Positions 8,896-18,788 are shown, counted from the stretch's first letter. The stretch is 64,000 bases of DNA from Amygdalobacter nucleatus (GCF_029167365.1 NZ_JARFNM010000001.1:1418001-1482000); one strand, 5' to 3'. The notes: generated from the sequence alone by a model not told the origin. Program-made: numbers and translations.

Positions 8896-9187
8896 CAAAT
8901 TCCTCTTTCCGTAAACTATTTACCCTTTTTTCAAGCATAACAAGCAGCAAATACGCTTCACCTTGTGGGCATTTTAGCATATTTAGCAGATTGTGCTCAG
9001 CTATTTTTTAGCTCTAACTCTTAGATTTAAGCAGTCACATGCTGAATCAACCACCCAATATATTGTCGATTTCTGACTCAAATCACTAATTAACTACTAT
9101 GACTTGTGCTTTGTGATACACGTTATTTCGTCTAAGTGCCTCCATCTCTACAATGAAATTATTGAATCTAATTGGAGGTTACAAATT

Positions 9188-10558
9188 ATGAAATATGCTA
9201 TTGTTGGTACTTCACATACTGGTTATGAGGCTGTCCAAACTATTTTAGAGCGTGAGCCAAAGGCTGAAATTGAATTGTTCGAAGCTGGCAAAACGGCCTC
9301 TTTCCTATCATGTGGTATGCAATCTTACCTCGAAAACGAATCAGATTGTCTATGCAAAATCCATTATGCCAATGCCGAATCTTACATTAAGCAAGGCGTT
9401 CATATGCATTTGAACAGTGAGGTAAACAATTTCAACGCTGATAAGCACGAATTAACTTATGTTGATGCTCAGGGAGATCATGTCATGAACTATGACAAGT
9501 TGATTTTGGGCGTAGGTGCTATTCCAACTCCACTTAATTGCCCTGGCAAAGAATTAAATAATATTCTCTATATGCGCGGCGAAGTTTGGGGTGGCAAAAT
9601 CAAGGACAGAATGCCAGCTAGCTCCAAAGTTGTTGTAATTGGCGGCGGTTACATTGGCATTGAAGCTGCTGAAGCTTTCGCTAAGGCTGGTAAAGAAGTG
9701 ACTGTTTTGGATTTCCAAACAAGCATTTTGCCAACTTACCTCGATAAAGAATTTACCGATATTCTCGTTAAGCATGCCAGTGAGCACAATATGACATTCC
9801 ATGGTGGCGAAGCTGTCAAAGAGTTTAAGGGCGAGAATGGCAACGTTTCAGCTGTCGTTACAGATAAAAACACTTATGCTTGTGATACTGTTGTTATTGC
9901 TATCGGTGTAAAGCCAAATACAGCTTGGTTAAATGGTCTTGTTGAGTTAGACAAGCGTGGTTTCATTTTGACTGATGAATATCAACAGACATCTGCTAAG
10001 GATGTCTATGCAGCTGGTGATGCTACTTACATTCAATATGCTCCAAATGGCAAAAAAGCTGCTATCGCACTCGCAACCAATGCTAGACGACAAGGTATTG
10101 TAGCTGCCCGCAATGCTATGGGTGACAAGGTGCAAGTGCAACCTGTTTCTGGCACATCTGCTTTGGCTTTGTTCGATTATCATTTTGCTTGTTCGGGTAT
10201 CAGTTCTGCTAACTCAGCTAGCTATGATGGCAAGGTCGAAAGTGTTTATCTTGAGCAAAGAGTCAGACCAACTTTCTTTACAGAGCCTGATACAGCTACC
10301 AACACTTTGTACAGCAAGATTTTCTTCGATGCTGAAACTAAGGTTATTTTGGGTGCGCAATTCATGTCCAAGTTGGATATTACGCAATATGCTAATATCA
10401 TCTCTTTGGCCATCTACAACAAAAACACTTTGGAGGAATTAGGTCAACAGGATTTCTTCTTCCAACCTGAATATGTTGGTCCATGGCACGCTATCTCTGC
10501 TATTTCTTTGAAAGCTCTCGGTCATACCTACGGTTCTGACAAGATGTTGTTCATGTAG
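9188..10558 (+). CDS. nox: NADH oxidase, water-forming type (FAD-dependent, Cys42 family)
   Basis: 456 residues. The true start is the ATG at 9188: GGAGG lies 9 bases upstream, and the FAD fold MKYAIVGTSHTGYEA begins at once. His10 and the redox-active Cys42 (FLSCGMQSYL) are those of streptococcal and lactobacillal NADH oxidase/peroxidase. The NADH-binding motif VVVIGGGYIGIEAAEAFA and the second FAD motif VYAAGDAT follow, then a C-terminal dimerisation domain. It would reduce O2 to water while recycling NAD+, useful for an anaerobe or microaerophile. A NADH peroxidase or CoA-disulfide reductase specificity cannot be fully excluded. Monocistronic, with a terminator downstream. Confidence 0.9.
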   Translation: MKYAIVGTSHTGYEAVQTILEREPKAEIELFEAGKTASFLSCGMQSYLENESDCLCKIHYANAESYIKQGVHMHLNSEVNNFNADKHELTYVDAQGDHVMNYDKLILGVGAIPTPLNCPGKELNNILYMRGEVWGGKIKDRMPASSKVVVIGGGYIGIEAAEAFAKAGKEVTVLDFQTSILPTYLDKEFTDILVKHASEHNMTFHGGEAVKEFKGENGNVSAVVTDKNTYACDTVVIAIGVKPNTAWLNGLVELDKRGFILTDEYQQTSAKDVYAAGDATYIQYAPNGKKAAIALATNARRQGIVAARNAMGDKVQVQPVSGTSALALFDYHFACSGISSANSASYDGKVESVYLEQRVRPTFFTEPDTATNTLYSKIFFDAETKVILGAQFMSKLDITQYANIISLAIYNKNTLEELGQQDFFFQPEYVGPWHAISAISLKALGHTYGSDKMLFM

Positions 10559-10636
10559 TTTTGACGATTCTCAAGTTGAAATAGCCATGAGTAACTAACA
10601 AAAAGTCGCAAGTTTGCGCCTAAATAGCAAAATCAG

Positions 10637-10667
10637 GCCCGCTTATTAGTAATAGTAAGCGGGCTTT
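10637..10667 (+). terminator. Rho-independent terminator of nox
   Basis: A 9-bp stem GCCCGCTTA / TAAGCGGGC with a 10-base loop is followed by TTTGCTTG, about 80 bases after the nox stop. Confidence 0.8.
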
Positions 10668-10753
10668 GCTTGTGTGTTTGCGTTTACCTGAATGATTTTG
10701 CCTGGTTAAGGTCGCGTGGCTGAAATAAAACATATGAGGCAAAGATGAACAAT

Positions 10754-11019
10754 TTAATTGTCATAAACATCTCTACGATGACCTATATCTAGTACTAAAA
10801 TCAATAATGTATGATTTTCGATTAAACAAATAAGTCGATAATCGCCTACTCGATATCGCCAAAGTCCTGCCAAATTACCTGTCAAAGCTTTTCCTTGTAA
10901 CTTAGGATCATCATATTTCGCTATTTCTTTTATTTTTTAGTAACTCTTAATTGAATCGGTTTATCCAGCTTGTTAAATGCTTTGTCCGCTTTTTCAGAAA
11001 ATTTAATCTTCCAAGCCAT
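10754..11019 (-). pseudogene. relE: RelE-type mRNA interferase toxin, frameshifted
   Basis: From the ATG at 11019 the frame reads MAWKIKFSEKADKAFNKLDK to RVTKK and then meets TAA inside an A-rich run (AAAAAATAAAAG). The next frame continues [40 protein letters not shown] and [11 protein letters not shown] to the stop at 10754. Together these give a full-length RelE/ParE-superfamily toxin including the usual RYRVGDYR core. A single indel in the homopolymer explains the break, so it may be a real loss, phase-type slippage or a sequencing error. It overlaps the antitoxin gene by 17 bases, the usual module layout. Confidence 0.85.
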
Positions 11020-11230
11020 ACCGTTGTTCCATTTCCTCTAATGTGTAGGTTTTTAATTTACCTTTGCGATAATCTTCTACATCTTGCAATATACTGTATT
11101 CGTACAGTAATTGATCCAATCCACCTTCAATCAATTTGCGTAAATAAAAAGACTTCGTTCTGCCAGTTTCGTCTGCTAATTTTGTCAATTTTTCCGCCAC
11201 ATCATCACTAAGTCTAACTGTTGTAAGCAT
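11003..11230 (-). CDS. relB: RelB-like ribbon-helix-helix antitoxin
   Basis: 75 residues. The N-terminus MLTTVRLSDDVAEKLTKLAD and GRTKSFYLRKLI form a ribbon-helix-helix DNA-binding domain; the acidic C-terminal tail (LEEMEQRYGLED) is where such antitoxins bind RelE. The ATG at 11230 has GGAGG 7 bases upstream and is preferred over a TTG two codons earlier. The gene is intact although its partner toxin is frameshifted. It presumably represses its own promoter, as in other RelBE modules. Confidence 0.85.
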   Translation of the reverse strand: MLTTVRLSDDVAEKLTKLADETGRTKSFYLRKLIEGGLDQLLYEYSILQDVEDYRKGKLKTYTLEEMEQRYGLED

Positions 11231-11431
11231 AAACAAACCTCCTCATCAGGTTATAATTTCCATAATTTAATCTATTGCATTCCATACGCATAAGCGTAAT
11301 ACAAGTATTGTATTAGCATAAACGTATCTCCAATACTACACATTTGCAAGTTCCATCAATTTTGGCAACAGTGGCTACTTAGCGAGTTTCTCGCTTAAAT
11401 TCCATATTTGCTATTAGAAATTTGTGCCTTG

Positions 11432-12748
11432 TTACTTAAGTTGATATTTTCGGCTTTTGCCTCGGCCACTTATGTTTATTAAACCCATTTTTGCCATTTG
11501 GCGCGTAAGAACATAAGCTCTCGTCTTTTTTATATTAAGTAATTCCTGCAAATCATTGTCAGAAATTTCATCATAGTCGCGCAAATAATCTATAACCATC
11601 TGCATCTGTGGAGTTATTTTTGTGCTTGATTTTTCAACTTCTAATTCTGCAATTTCATTCACAACGTGATTTAGATTCATATTTGGCAACACAAGTTTAA
11701 ACGTATTGTCTGTAACTAAAATTTGAGGCTGAACAGCTTCATCTTTATATAGAGAATAAATTTTGCGAATGCCCGTACCATATGATTAAATTAGACGCAG
11801 GCGATGAAAAATAGCGGCTAGTTTGGCATTACGAGGCTGAGAAATACCATTTTTAATATCCTCAGTCGTTATTCCTGGCAATAAGCCGCCCAACGAAATA
11901 AACTCCATAGCATTATCATTTACATTGATTATAATACTACCGCTATAGCTATAATCACGATGAATGAGTGCATTTAGCATCGCTTCACGCAAGGCAGATT
12001 CTGGATAATCACTATGTTCTACCCGCTCTAATCCTCTAAATGTTGCCATTGTTCGGTTACAAAGTGTCAAGTATTCATAGCTATCATTTAATTGTTTGAA
12101 AATAGAGCCACCAAATTCTTTTGCATCCTTGAACATAAGATTATCAGCATCCTAAAATACAGCTATCTTAACTGTGTGTTTACACTGATCAGACAAAATC
12201 TCAGCTAAATTAGTATACATACCATCTTTAACATGTCTAAGGCCCAACGCTACAAATTTTTCTTTGGAAAAGTCAACATGATATTTATCGAATGTACATT
12301 TCGCTTCTGTAAAAGTTAGTTCTTGCTCAATTGTACGCATTTCTTCAAACGAAGTTCCATCAGTATCTTTAATCATGCGTCGAATCTGTTCTACCTATGC
12401 TTGAGCTAATGACGCCCCTTGACGCACATAAACACCACTAGGTTTTAAACCTTTAGTTTTTAAATAATATGGTTTATAGCTACCTTCTTTAACATCAACA
12501 CGAATCGTTTTGTTTTCTTGGAGTGTATAATGTACAAACATTGTAACGTCTGGAGAAATTGCATCACGAATGCCGTTAGTTAAACGTGTATAAGTTGCAT
12601 CTACATCATCTATACCAATAGAATTACCATTATTGTCATAACCTATGTATATAACTCCACCATTGGTGTTAGCAAATGCAATAACTTCCTTGTAAACATC
12701 ATCAACCATTTATGATTTATACTCTATGCATTCGCTTTCATATTGCAT
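11432..12748 (-). pseudogene. AlbA_2 (Schlafen-type) ATP-binding regulator, four in-frame stops
   Basis: From an ATG at 12748 with GGAGG upstream to the TAA at 11432 there are 439 codons in one frame, the normal size for AlbA_2/RecG-like HTH regulators. Segments: AlbA_2 domain (EVIAFANTNGGVIYIGYDNN), central ATPase-like domain (ESALREAMLNALIHRDYSYSG), and a C-terminal winged helix (ISDNDLQELLNIKKTRAYVL). Four stop codons interrupt it: TAA after IEYKS, TAG after SLAQA, TAG after KIAVF and TAA after HRLRLI. No frameshift is needed. At least three sites sit where relatives usually have Gln or Glu, so single-base nonsense changes explain them. Confidence 0.85.
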
Positions 12749-12800
12749 AATTTCATCCTCCCAGCACTAATGAGTTTATTATACATAATTTTCAGTTCTT

Positions 12801-12870
12801 AGAGTGAAATTTTCATTTTTTCACTTTTTTCACTCTATAAAGTGAAAATTCACCGTGCGTAGTGAATTTT
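12801..12870. promoter_or_regulatory. Cluster of GTGAA/TTCAC half-sites, possible operator
   Basis: Within the 313-base gap between the AlbA_2 regulator and the M20 gene, AGAGTGAA (12801) and TTCACTCT (12830) form an inverted repeat, with further TTCAC, GTGAA and GTGAAAATTCAC sites to 12870. Repeated half-sites upstream of a DNA-binding protein gene suggest autoregulation. The rest of the gap shows nothing I can identify. Confidence 0.4.
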
Positions 12871-13061
12871 CCTTATGCACGATTTATGACTATCAAGTAA
12901 CCGTAAACATATTGTAGAACTTCAGCATTTTCATATCGTATTTAGAAAGTTTTAATTGCTTTATAAGATCCGCATTGTGCTTTTTTTGCTGTTTGGTGAC
13001 GAGAAAAGGAGTCTATAGTCTTTCACTATCAGTGATAAAATTAACCAGAAGGAGCAAAAAA

Positions 13062-14213
13062 ATGGCTATTTCAAAAGAATTAAATGATTATGTTGTAGAG
13101 ATGCGCAGATATTTTCACGCACATCCAGAACTTTCTTGGCAAGAAGTTAAGACCAGCGAAAAAATTCAAGCTGAATTAACTAAAATGGGCATTCCTTTTG
13201 TTAAGGGCAAAGGCACAGCTGTTATCGGCACAATTAAAGGTGGTCAGCCTGGTAAGAAATTAGGCATTCGTGCAGATATCGACGCTTTGCCTGTAACGGA
13301 GAAAACAGGTTTACCTTTCTCTTCTGAAAATAAAGGTGTAATGCATGCTTGTGGTCACGACTCCCATATTTCCATCCTCTTAGCAACAGCTAAGTACTTG
13401 AACGAGCAAAAAGAACAACTAAAAGGTGAAATTATAGTTATCTTCCAACCAGCTGAAGAATTCATTCAAGATTCTGGTGCTAAATATTTAGCTGAAGAAC
13501 CAAGTATCAAAGAACTTGATAACATCATTGGTTTGCATATTTGGGGTAACCTCGATTGCGGTCAAGCTGCATTACAAACAGGTCCTATCATGGCTTCTGC
13601 TGATACATTTGATATTTATGTACAAGGTAAGAACGGTCATGGAGCTTCTCCTCAAATGGCAATTGATCCAATTGTAGCTGGCGCAGAAGTAGTCCAGGCT
13701 TTGCAAGCATTAGTAAGCCGTGAGAATGATCCATTAGAGCCAATGGTAATCAGCGTAACAGCTTTCAATTCTGGCAATTCCAAGAATGTTATCCCTGAGA
13801 CAGCACATCTAGAAGGTACAACTCGTAGTTTCAACAATGCTTTGAGAGATAAATTTGAAGAAAATATTCGTCGCGTATTAGATGGTCTTTCAATGACAAC
13901 AAGAGCAAAGATTACCTTAGATTATCATGATGGAACTCCTGCTACAGTGAACCATGCTGAACCAGTTAAAATTGGTCAAGAAGTGGCTAAAGAAATCTTC
14001 CATGAAGGTCTCGTTACTGATTTCCCACGTGTAATGGGTGGTGAGGATTTCGCTAAGTATTTGACCCATATTCCAGGCTGTTTCATGCTCTTAGGTTGTG
14101 CCCCAGCTTCAGGTCATTTTGCTCAGCATGATGAGCATTTCAACTTGGACGAAAGAGCACTTGCGTTAGGCGTTGAGTATTTTGTCAACTACGCTAAAAA
14201 GTATTTAGCTTAA
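13062..14213 (+). CDS. M20D family metallopeptidase / amidohydrolase
   Basis: 383 residues starting at the ATG at 13062 (AGAAGGAG upstream); an upstream extension to 12975 has no conserved content. The metal site is complete: MRRYFHAHPELSWQE near the start, IRADIDALPV, HACGHDSH and PAEE, then the lid domain with the usual KNGHGASP and the final GGEDFA. M20D enzymes hydrolyse N-acyl amino acids or amide-linked conjugates (hippurate, N-acetyl-diaminopimelate, IAA-amino acids); the substrate cannot be read from sequence. Cytosolic, with its own terminator. Confidence 0.92.
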   Translation: MAISKELNDYVVEMRRYFHAHPELSWQEVKTSEKIQAELTKMGIPFVKGKGTAVIGTIKGGQPGKKLGIRADIDALPVTEKTGLPFSSENKGVMHACGHDSHISILLATAKYLNEQKEQLKGEIIVIFQPAEEFIQDSGAKYLAEEPSIKELDNIIGLHIWGNLDCGQAALQTGPIMASADTFDIYVQGKNGHGASPQMAIDPIVAGAEVVQALQALVSRENDPLEPMVISVTAFNSGNSKNVIPETAHLEGTTRSFNNALRDKFEENIRRVLDGLSMTTRAKITLDYHDGTPATVNHAEPVKIGQEVAKEIFHEGLVTDFPRVMGGEDFAKYLTHIPGCFMLLGCAPASGHFAQHDEHFNLDERALALGVEYFVNYAKKYLA

Positions 14214-14251
14214 TTTTACCTAGCCCTGTAACTATCTAATTGCCAAAAAAC

Positions 14252-14305
14252 AAAAAGATGTCCTATCTTAACTGATCTAAACAGGCATAGGACATCTTTT
14301 ATTTT
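14252..14305 (+). terminator. Terminator of the M20 peptidase gene
   Basis: A long stem AAAAGATGTCCTAT / ATAGGACATCTTTT with a roughly 20-base loop, followed by ATTTTG, about 40 bases after the stop codon. Confidence 0.85.
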
Positions 14306-14317
14306 GTTTATAAAAAT

Positions 14318-14354
14318 CCTCGCTTGCTCAAACTCATAAATCAAGCAAGCGAGG
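14318..14354 (-). terminator. Terminator of the minus-strand catabolic operon
   Basis: An 11-bp stem CCTCGCTTGCT / AGCAAGCGAGG. On the minus strand it is followed directly by ATTTTTAT. It lies 33 bases after the last gene of the malY-like operon (stop at 14387). Confidence 0.85.
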
Positions 14355-14386
14355 GGTACTACTAAATATCAACTTAATGATTAAAA

Positions 14387-15382
14387 CTATCTAGCAGCGT
14401 TTTTAATTACTTCTAAGCGATGTAAATCTTTTGGAGCTGGGATAGTGCAGTCGGCACCAATGATCAAACCTTCGCGGCCATTTTCCTTGATTAATTGCTT
14501 TGTATAAGCCTCAAGTTCTTCCAATGAACCAGTATCAATCAATGTACCTTCATTGTTATCAAAGCCACCGCAAACTGAAGCATTAAACATACTTCTGCCA
14601 TCCTTTAGGCTGATCTTATCAGTATGTGTTGCCCAATTGTAGCATTTGCACTTATACTGCTTGTAGAATTCAACGTTATTGTGATAACGCTCATATCCAC
14701 AAATATGCAACATGTTGTAATCCCATAACTCATTCATATGATCAAGAATTCTCAAATCACTTGGAACAATCCATTTTTGATGGAACTCTAAGTCAGCCTC
14801 TTTATGTTGCAACATTTGAACACTGTAGAAAAGGCCATCTAATTTTGTGTGTTTACGTAATTCTGTTAAAAGCATGATTGTATCATCTTCAACAATCTTC
14901 AAAGCACGAAGTGTTTTTTCAGTATGATTAATCATCAAATTCTTATAGGCATCCAAATCACCTAAAGCATATTCAACATACAAACGTAATTGCTGTACAG
15001 CACTGAACATCGTATATAACATCAATGTTTGTCCGTCGGTTAAATCATAAACTTTATTAAGCAATTCAATTTGGCCCTGAACCCAAGGATGATCTTTCGT
15101 AATATGATGAATCTTGTCTAAGCCTTCTGGTGTATGAACATCATTTTCAACAATTGATGGATGCAAGAAGAAACCATCTGACATAACTTTGATCATATCT
15201 GGATCATACTTGCTCAACATTGCTTTTGTTCCATTTACAACCATGTTGATTGTTTCTTCAGGATTTTGATAACCCTTAACATGACCCATAGCTGTTGGAA
15301 TAAAGTGCCACCAAAAACCTACTGGTGTACGATCGCCTACGCCACCGTCCATAACTTTCATGACTAATTCTTTTTTTTTCAT
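14387..15382 (-). CDS. MtaA/UroD-family protein, zinc methyltransferase type (copy 1)
   Basis: 331 residues of the uroporphyrinogen-decarboxylase superfamily (COG0407). Unlike true HemE it keeps a full H-x-C...C zinc pattern as in MtaA/MtbA/CmuA methyltransferases: His226 and Cys228 in LHICG, and Cys312 in IIGADCT. It is therefore more likely a cobalamin- or thiol-dependent methyl transfer enzyme or demethylase than a haem enzyme (inference). It is the last gene of an operon with an SDR, a transporter and a MalY-type enzyme, and is a paralogue of the protein at 21220-22227. No corrinoid protein gene is in the window. ATG at 15382, AGGGGATT upstream. Confidence 0.8.
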   Translation of the reverse strand: MKKKELVMKVMDGGVGDRTPVGFWWHFIPTAMGHVKGYQNPEETINMVVNGTKAMLSKYDPDMIKVMSDGFFLHPSIVENDVHTPEGLDKIHHITKDHPWVQGQIELLNKVYDLTDGQTLMLYTMFSAVQQLRLYVEYALGDLDAYKNLMINHTEKTLRALKIVEDDTIMLLTELRKHTKLDGLFYSVQMLQHKEADLEFHQKWIVPSDLRILDHMNELWDYNMLHICGYERYHNNVEFYKQYKCKCYNWATHTDKISLKDGRSMFNASVCGGFDNNEGTLIDTGSLEELEAYTKQLIKENGREGLIIGADCTIPAPKDLHRLEVIKNAAR

Positions 15383-15429
15383 TTTATAATCCCCTGTATC
15401 TCTATAGCATAAATTTAATTAGTACTGAA

Positions 15430-16218
15430 CTAATTATTCTTTTTCTTATCGTAGGCAAAAGTAGGATTGAGTGTCATGCTTCTACCACCTGAAACCTCGA
15501 TTGTTGTAGCTGTCATATAACTAGCTGCAGAAGAAGCCAAAAATACAATTGGCTTTGCAATCTCTTCAGGTTGCGCCATACGATTGAGCAATGTAGCAGC
15601 AGCATTACGATTAAGTTCTTCTTGAGAAATAGCTGCCTTAACTAATGGTGTAATTGTAAAGCCTGGCATAATACATGTAACACGTACATTATCAGCACAG
15701 AACTCTCCAGCAAATGTATTTGTCAAATTGCAAATAGCTGATTTTAATGGGCCATATAAAGTGCTACGGCCAGCTGAAGCACAACGTGCAGCCAAGGAGC
15801 TAACATTAACAATAACACCGCCTTGTTTCTTCAAATAACGGAATGCAGCCTGACAACCATACACAACCGACTTAAAGCATGTATCAACAATGAAATTAAC
15901 TTCATCGTCTGTATATTCATCGCCAGCACGACGTCCTGTTGTACCTACGTTATTAACCCATACATCCAAGCGACCAAATTTTTCATAAACAGTCTTTGCA
16001 AACTGGTAGTTTGGCTCTCTCTTAGACACATCTACCTTTTCAGCATAAACTTCACCATACTTACTTAGCTCTGCAACGGCCTTTTTGAGTTCATTCTCGT
16101 CAATTGAGCAAATAGCAACCTTTGCACCTTCTTTTAAGAATGTTTCTGTTGTTGCATAACCAATACCGCTACTACCACCTGTAACAACAACTACTTTGCC
16201 TCTCAAACCTAAATCCAT
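15430..16218 (-). CDS. Short-chain dehydrogenase/reductase (SDR)
   Basis: 262 residues of a classical SDR. TGGSSGIGYATTE (residues 13-25) is the cofactor-binding glycine motif, NNVG the structural motif, and VSSLAA plus the YGPLKSA segment give the catalytic Ser, Tyr and Lys. The C-terminal EVSGGRSMT end is typical. Asp2-region residues do not settle NAD versus NADP. It would oxidise or reduce an alcohol/ketone of the pathway encoded around it. A GGAGG site precedes the ATG, and it follows the transporter gene by 25 bases in the same operon. Confidence 0.9.
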   Translation of the reverse strand: MDLGLRGKVVVVTGGSSGIGYATTETFLKEGAKVAICSIDENELKKAVAELSKYGEVYAEKVDVSKREPNYQFAKTVYEKFGRLDVWVNNVGTTGRRAGDEYTDDEVNFIVDTCFKSVVYGCQAAFRYLKKQGGVIVNVSSLAARCASAGRSTLYGPLKSAICNLTNTFAGEFCADNVRVTCIMPGFTITPLVKAAISQEELNRNAAATLLNRMAQPEEIAKPIVFLASSAASYMTATTIEVSGGRSMTLNPTFAYDKKKNN

Positions 16219-16243
16219 TTTATAGCCTCCTTACAATAATATT

Positions 16244-17530
16244 TTATTTGAAGAATAATGCCATAACAGCACCAGCAATAAATACTGAACCTGATGTTGC
16301 ACTGACAAAACCAGCAACCAATGTCTTAGGTAACATATGATCTTCCAAAACTTGATATTCTTCATCGGTCTCAGCACAAACTTTTGCAGCTTCAACTGTT
16401 AAAGTGTAACTTGCTGGGAAGCCACCTGCAATAGAACCTAATCCTATAGCAAATGACATTGGTACTGACCAACCAAACATCTTACCAACAGGAATTGAGA
16501 AAGCAGCAATACCGATTGTGGTCAATACAATCAAAATAGCAAAATCTTTAATCAATTGCACAACAACATCTGGTGTACAGCTGCTCAACTGAGCAAACAC
16601 AAACATCATAATTATGCTGTAGATAAAGCCCATACTACGTGACTTAACCAAAATATTCTTCTCAGTAAGTCCGAGACTTGTTGCCAAAACGCCCAAAATC
16701 AATGCCCAAACGAACTTTGAAACATAGCCACCAGTTAACTTATCTAAATAGCCTGACATAATAGTCAAGATAACCATTGATAACAAATGCGTGAAATCGC
16801 TTTTATATTTTTTAGGAACTTGTGGGAAAATGTAATTTTTATTACTTGTATCAGCAGAAGTTGATTGATTACTTACATTAGCTGTCCATTTGCCTTGACG
16901 ATATTGTTTAAGAACTGAATAGCCTTCTTTCTTCAGGCAAATGCTCGTCAATGGATATCCAACAAAGCCTTGCAAAATATAAACAGCCATAGCCAAGATT
17001 GCCAATTTTTCTGTTGGTGCAACAGATTGCATCATCATTGCAGCCACAAATCCACCAGTCAAAGGAGGTGCTGCAATAGCTGCTGTATCACGTCCTAAGA
17101 TAAAAGTACCTGCTGTCAAAACAATAGCTAGAATACCTAACATGCCAGCTAATGTAACAACAACAGTTTTCCACTGATTTATTAATTCATTCAAATCCAA
17201 CATTGATCCAAGATGTACAACCATCATCATAACTAAGAATGTTGGTAAATTCTTAGCAACACCACCTTGTTGCAAAATATCTTTAGGTAATATGGTCCAG
17301 AAACCAATAACGAATAAGATAGCTGAAATAAACATCGAAGGTACAAAAGCTTTAGTTGCTGTTGAAATCACTTCACCAATTACGACTAATAAAAGCATTG
17401 TGAAAAAAGCTGTAGGTACATCCCATTTTGCTTCGCCTATAGCAATTTTATATAAGCCAAAATAAGCGTATGAAATTAACATCAAAGCAACTAGTATATA
17501 ACCTAGCCATTTTTTATTGTTATTATTCAT
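16244..17530 (-). CDS. Polytopic membrane transporter, family uncertain
   Basis: 428 residues with roughly eleven hydrophobic segments and short loops. Two glycine-rich re-entrant-like stretches (TGGFVAAMMMQSVAP at about 160 and GLGSIAGGFPASYTLTVE at about 365) sit in similar places in the two halves. This is the architecture of GltS-like/2-hydroxycarboxylate-type secondary transporters, but I cannot place it firmly. A soluble loop occurs around 205-245. It lies between the SDR and the MalY-type gene, so it probably imports the substrate of that operon. Confidence 0.6.
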   Translation of the reverse strand: MNNNNKKWLGYILVALMLISYAYFGLYKIAIGEAKWDVPTAFFTMLLLVVIGEVISTATKAFVPSMFISAILFVIGFWTILPKDILQQGGVAKNLPTFLVMMMVVHLGSMLDLNELINQWKTVVVTLAGMLGILAIVLTAGTFILGRDTAAIAAPPLTGGFVAAMMMQSVAPTEKLAILAMAVYILQGFVGYPLTSICLKKEGYSVLKQYRQGKWTANVSNQSTSADTSNKNYIFPQVPKKYKSDFTHLLSMVILTIMSGYLDKLTGGYVSKFVWALILGVLATSLGLTEKNILVKSRSMGFIYSIIMMFVFAQLSSCTPDVVVQLIKDFAILIVLTTIGIAAFSIPVGKMFGWSVPMSFAIGLGSIAGGFPASYTLTVEAAKVCAETDEEYQVLEDHMLPKTLVAGFVSATSGSVFIAGAVMALFFK

Positions 17531-17564
17531 ATTAATTAATCCTTTTCCTATTTAGTTGTTATAT

Positions 17565-18788
17565 CTATTTCTGCTTCTTAGCTGCATGTGCTAAGACAGC
17601 TTTCTTCATACGCTCCAATGCTTCTTGCAAAGTCTTTCTTGGCATAGCAAGAGTCAAACGTACATAACCTTTAGCGTTACCAACGAATAATTCATCGCCG
17701 CCTTCAAGTAAAACACCTGCTTCATAAGCAAAGAACTTTGGCAAATCTTCCACATCATCCAAATAAGCATTGAGATTTACCCAAGCCAAGTATGTTGCCT
17801 TTGGAATTTCAAATTTGGCAAGTGGCAATTCTTTAGCTAAGAAATCACGTACGAGTTCAAAGTTACCATCTAAATAAGTCTTTAGTTGATCCAACCACTC
17901 TTCGCCGTAATCATAAGCAGCCTTATGAGCAACAATAGAAATTGGGTTGACGAAAGCAACGTTCTTGTCACGATCTCTGAAAGCTTGACGCAAATTCTCA
18001 TCACGAATAATGATATTGGAGAATTGCAAACCAGCCATGTTAAATGTCTTACTTGCTGACATACATGTAACTAATTTCTTATAATCAGTTACTTTAGCAA
18101 ATGGTGTGTGCTTAACGCCTTGACGTAACAAACCGCAGTGAATTTCATCAGAAATCAACCACAAGTCATACTTCTTAGCAATAGCAGCAACACGTTGAAG
18201 CTCTTCTGTAGTCCAAACAGTACCCGATGGATTTTGTGGATTGCACCAAATGATTAACTTCATACCAGGTTGGGAAGCTCGTCTCTCTAAATCATCAAAA
18301 TCTACAGTGAAGCGGCTACCGTCGATGATGAGTGGTGAACATTCATAATCAATCTTGTTGTATACAACAGCCTTTTTGAAGAAACCATAAGCTGGTGTAA
18401 CCATAAGAGCCTTTTCATTTGGCTTGCAGATTAGTTCTACTAATTGATAAAGAGCAGGGATAACGCCAGTTGAGAAACAGAGCTCTTCGCGTGGTACAGA
18501 CCAACCATACTTCTTTTCACACCACTTATTCAGTGATTTATGATACTCAGTATCCAATGACATGATTGTATAGCCGAAGATCTTGCGGTTAACACGATCG
18601 ATGATTGCTTGGCGAATTGGCTCTGCGCAAGCAAACTCCATATCAGCTATCCACATACGAATGAATTCATCATCAGCATAAGGGAATTTCATGTCTGGAC
18701 CAGCATGGAAAATGAAATCTCTGAATCCATCTGTGTTTATCGAATTCGTATGTTTACGATCGATAATTTCATCAAAATTGTAAGTCAT
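17565..18788 (-). CDS. MalY/PatB-type PLP aminotransferase (C-S lyase)
   Basis: 407 residues of the fold-type I PLP family, MalY/PatB subgroup. NPQNPSG (183-189), SDEIH (213-217, Asp binds the pyridine N) and SASKTFN with PLP-lysine Lys247 are all present, as is the early MWIADMEF motif typical of MalY/PatB beta-C-S lyases. These enzymes cleave cystathionine or related thioethers; some act on other amino acids. First gene of an operon (malY-like, transporter, SDR, methyltransferase-like) transcribed away from the XRE regulator at 19062, which probably controls it. Confidence 0.88.
   Translation of the reverse strand: MTYNFDEIIDRKHTNSINTDGFRDFIFHAGPDMKFPYADDEFIRMWIADMEFACAEPIRQAIIDRVNRKIFGYTIMSLDTEYHKSLNKWCEKKYGWSVPREELCFSTGVIPALYQLVELICKPNEKALMVTPAYGFFKKAVVYNKIDYECSPLIIDGSRFTVDFDDLERRASQPGMKLIIWCNPQNPSGTVWTTEELQRVAAIAKKYDLWLISDEIHCGLLRQGVKHTPFAKVTDYKKLVTCMSASKTFNMAGLQFSNIIIRDENLRQAFRDRDKNVAFVNPISIVAHKAAYDYGEEWLDQLKTYLDGNFELVRDFLAKELPLAKFEIPKATYLAWVNLNAYLDDVEDLPKFFAYEAGVLLEGGDELFVGNAKGYVRLTLAMPRKTLQEALERMKKAVLAHAAKKQK

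Noticed and set aside
11432-12748. Stop-codon reassignment (TAA/TAG as Gln)
   Set aside because: Host genes around use TAA and TAG as normal stops and both codons are affected, so nonsense mutation is simpler.
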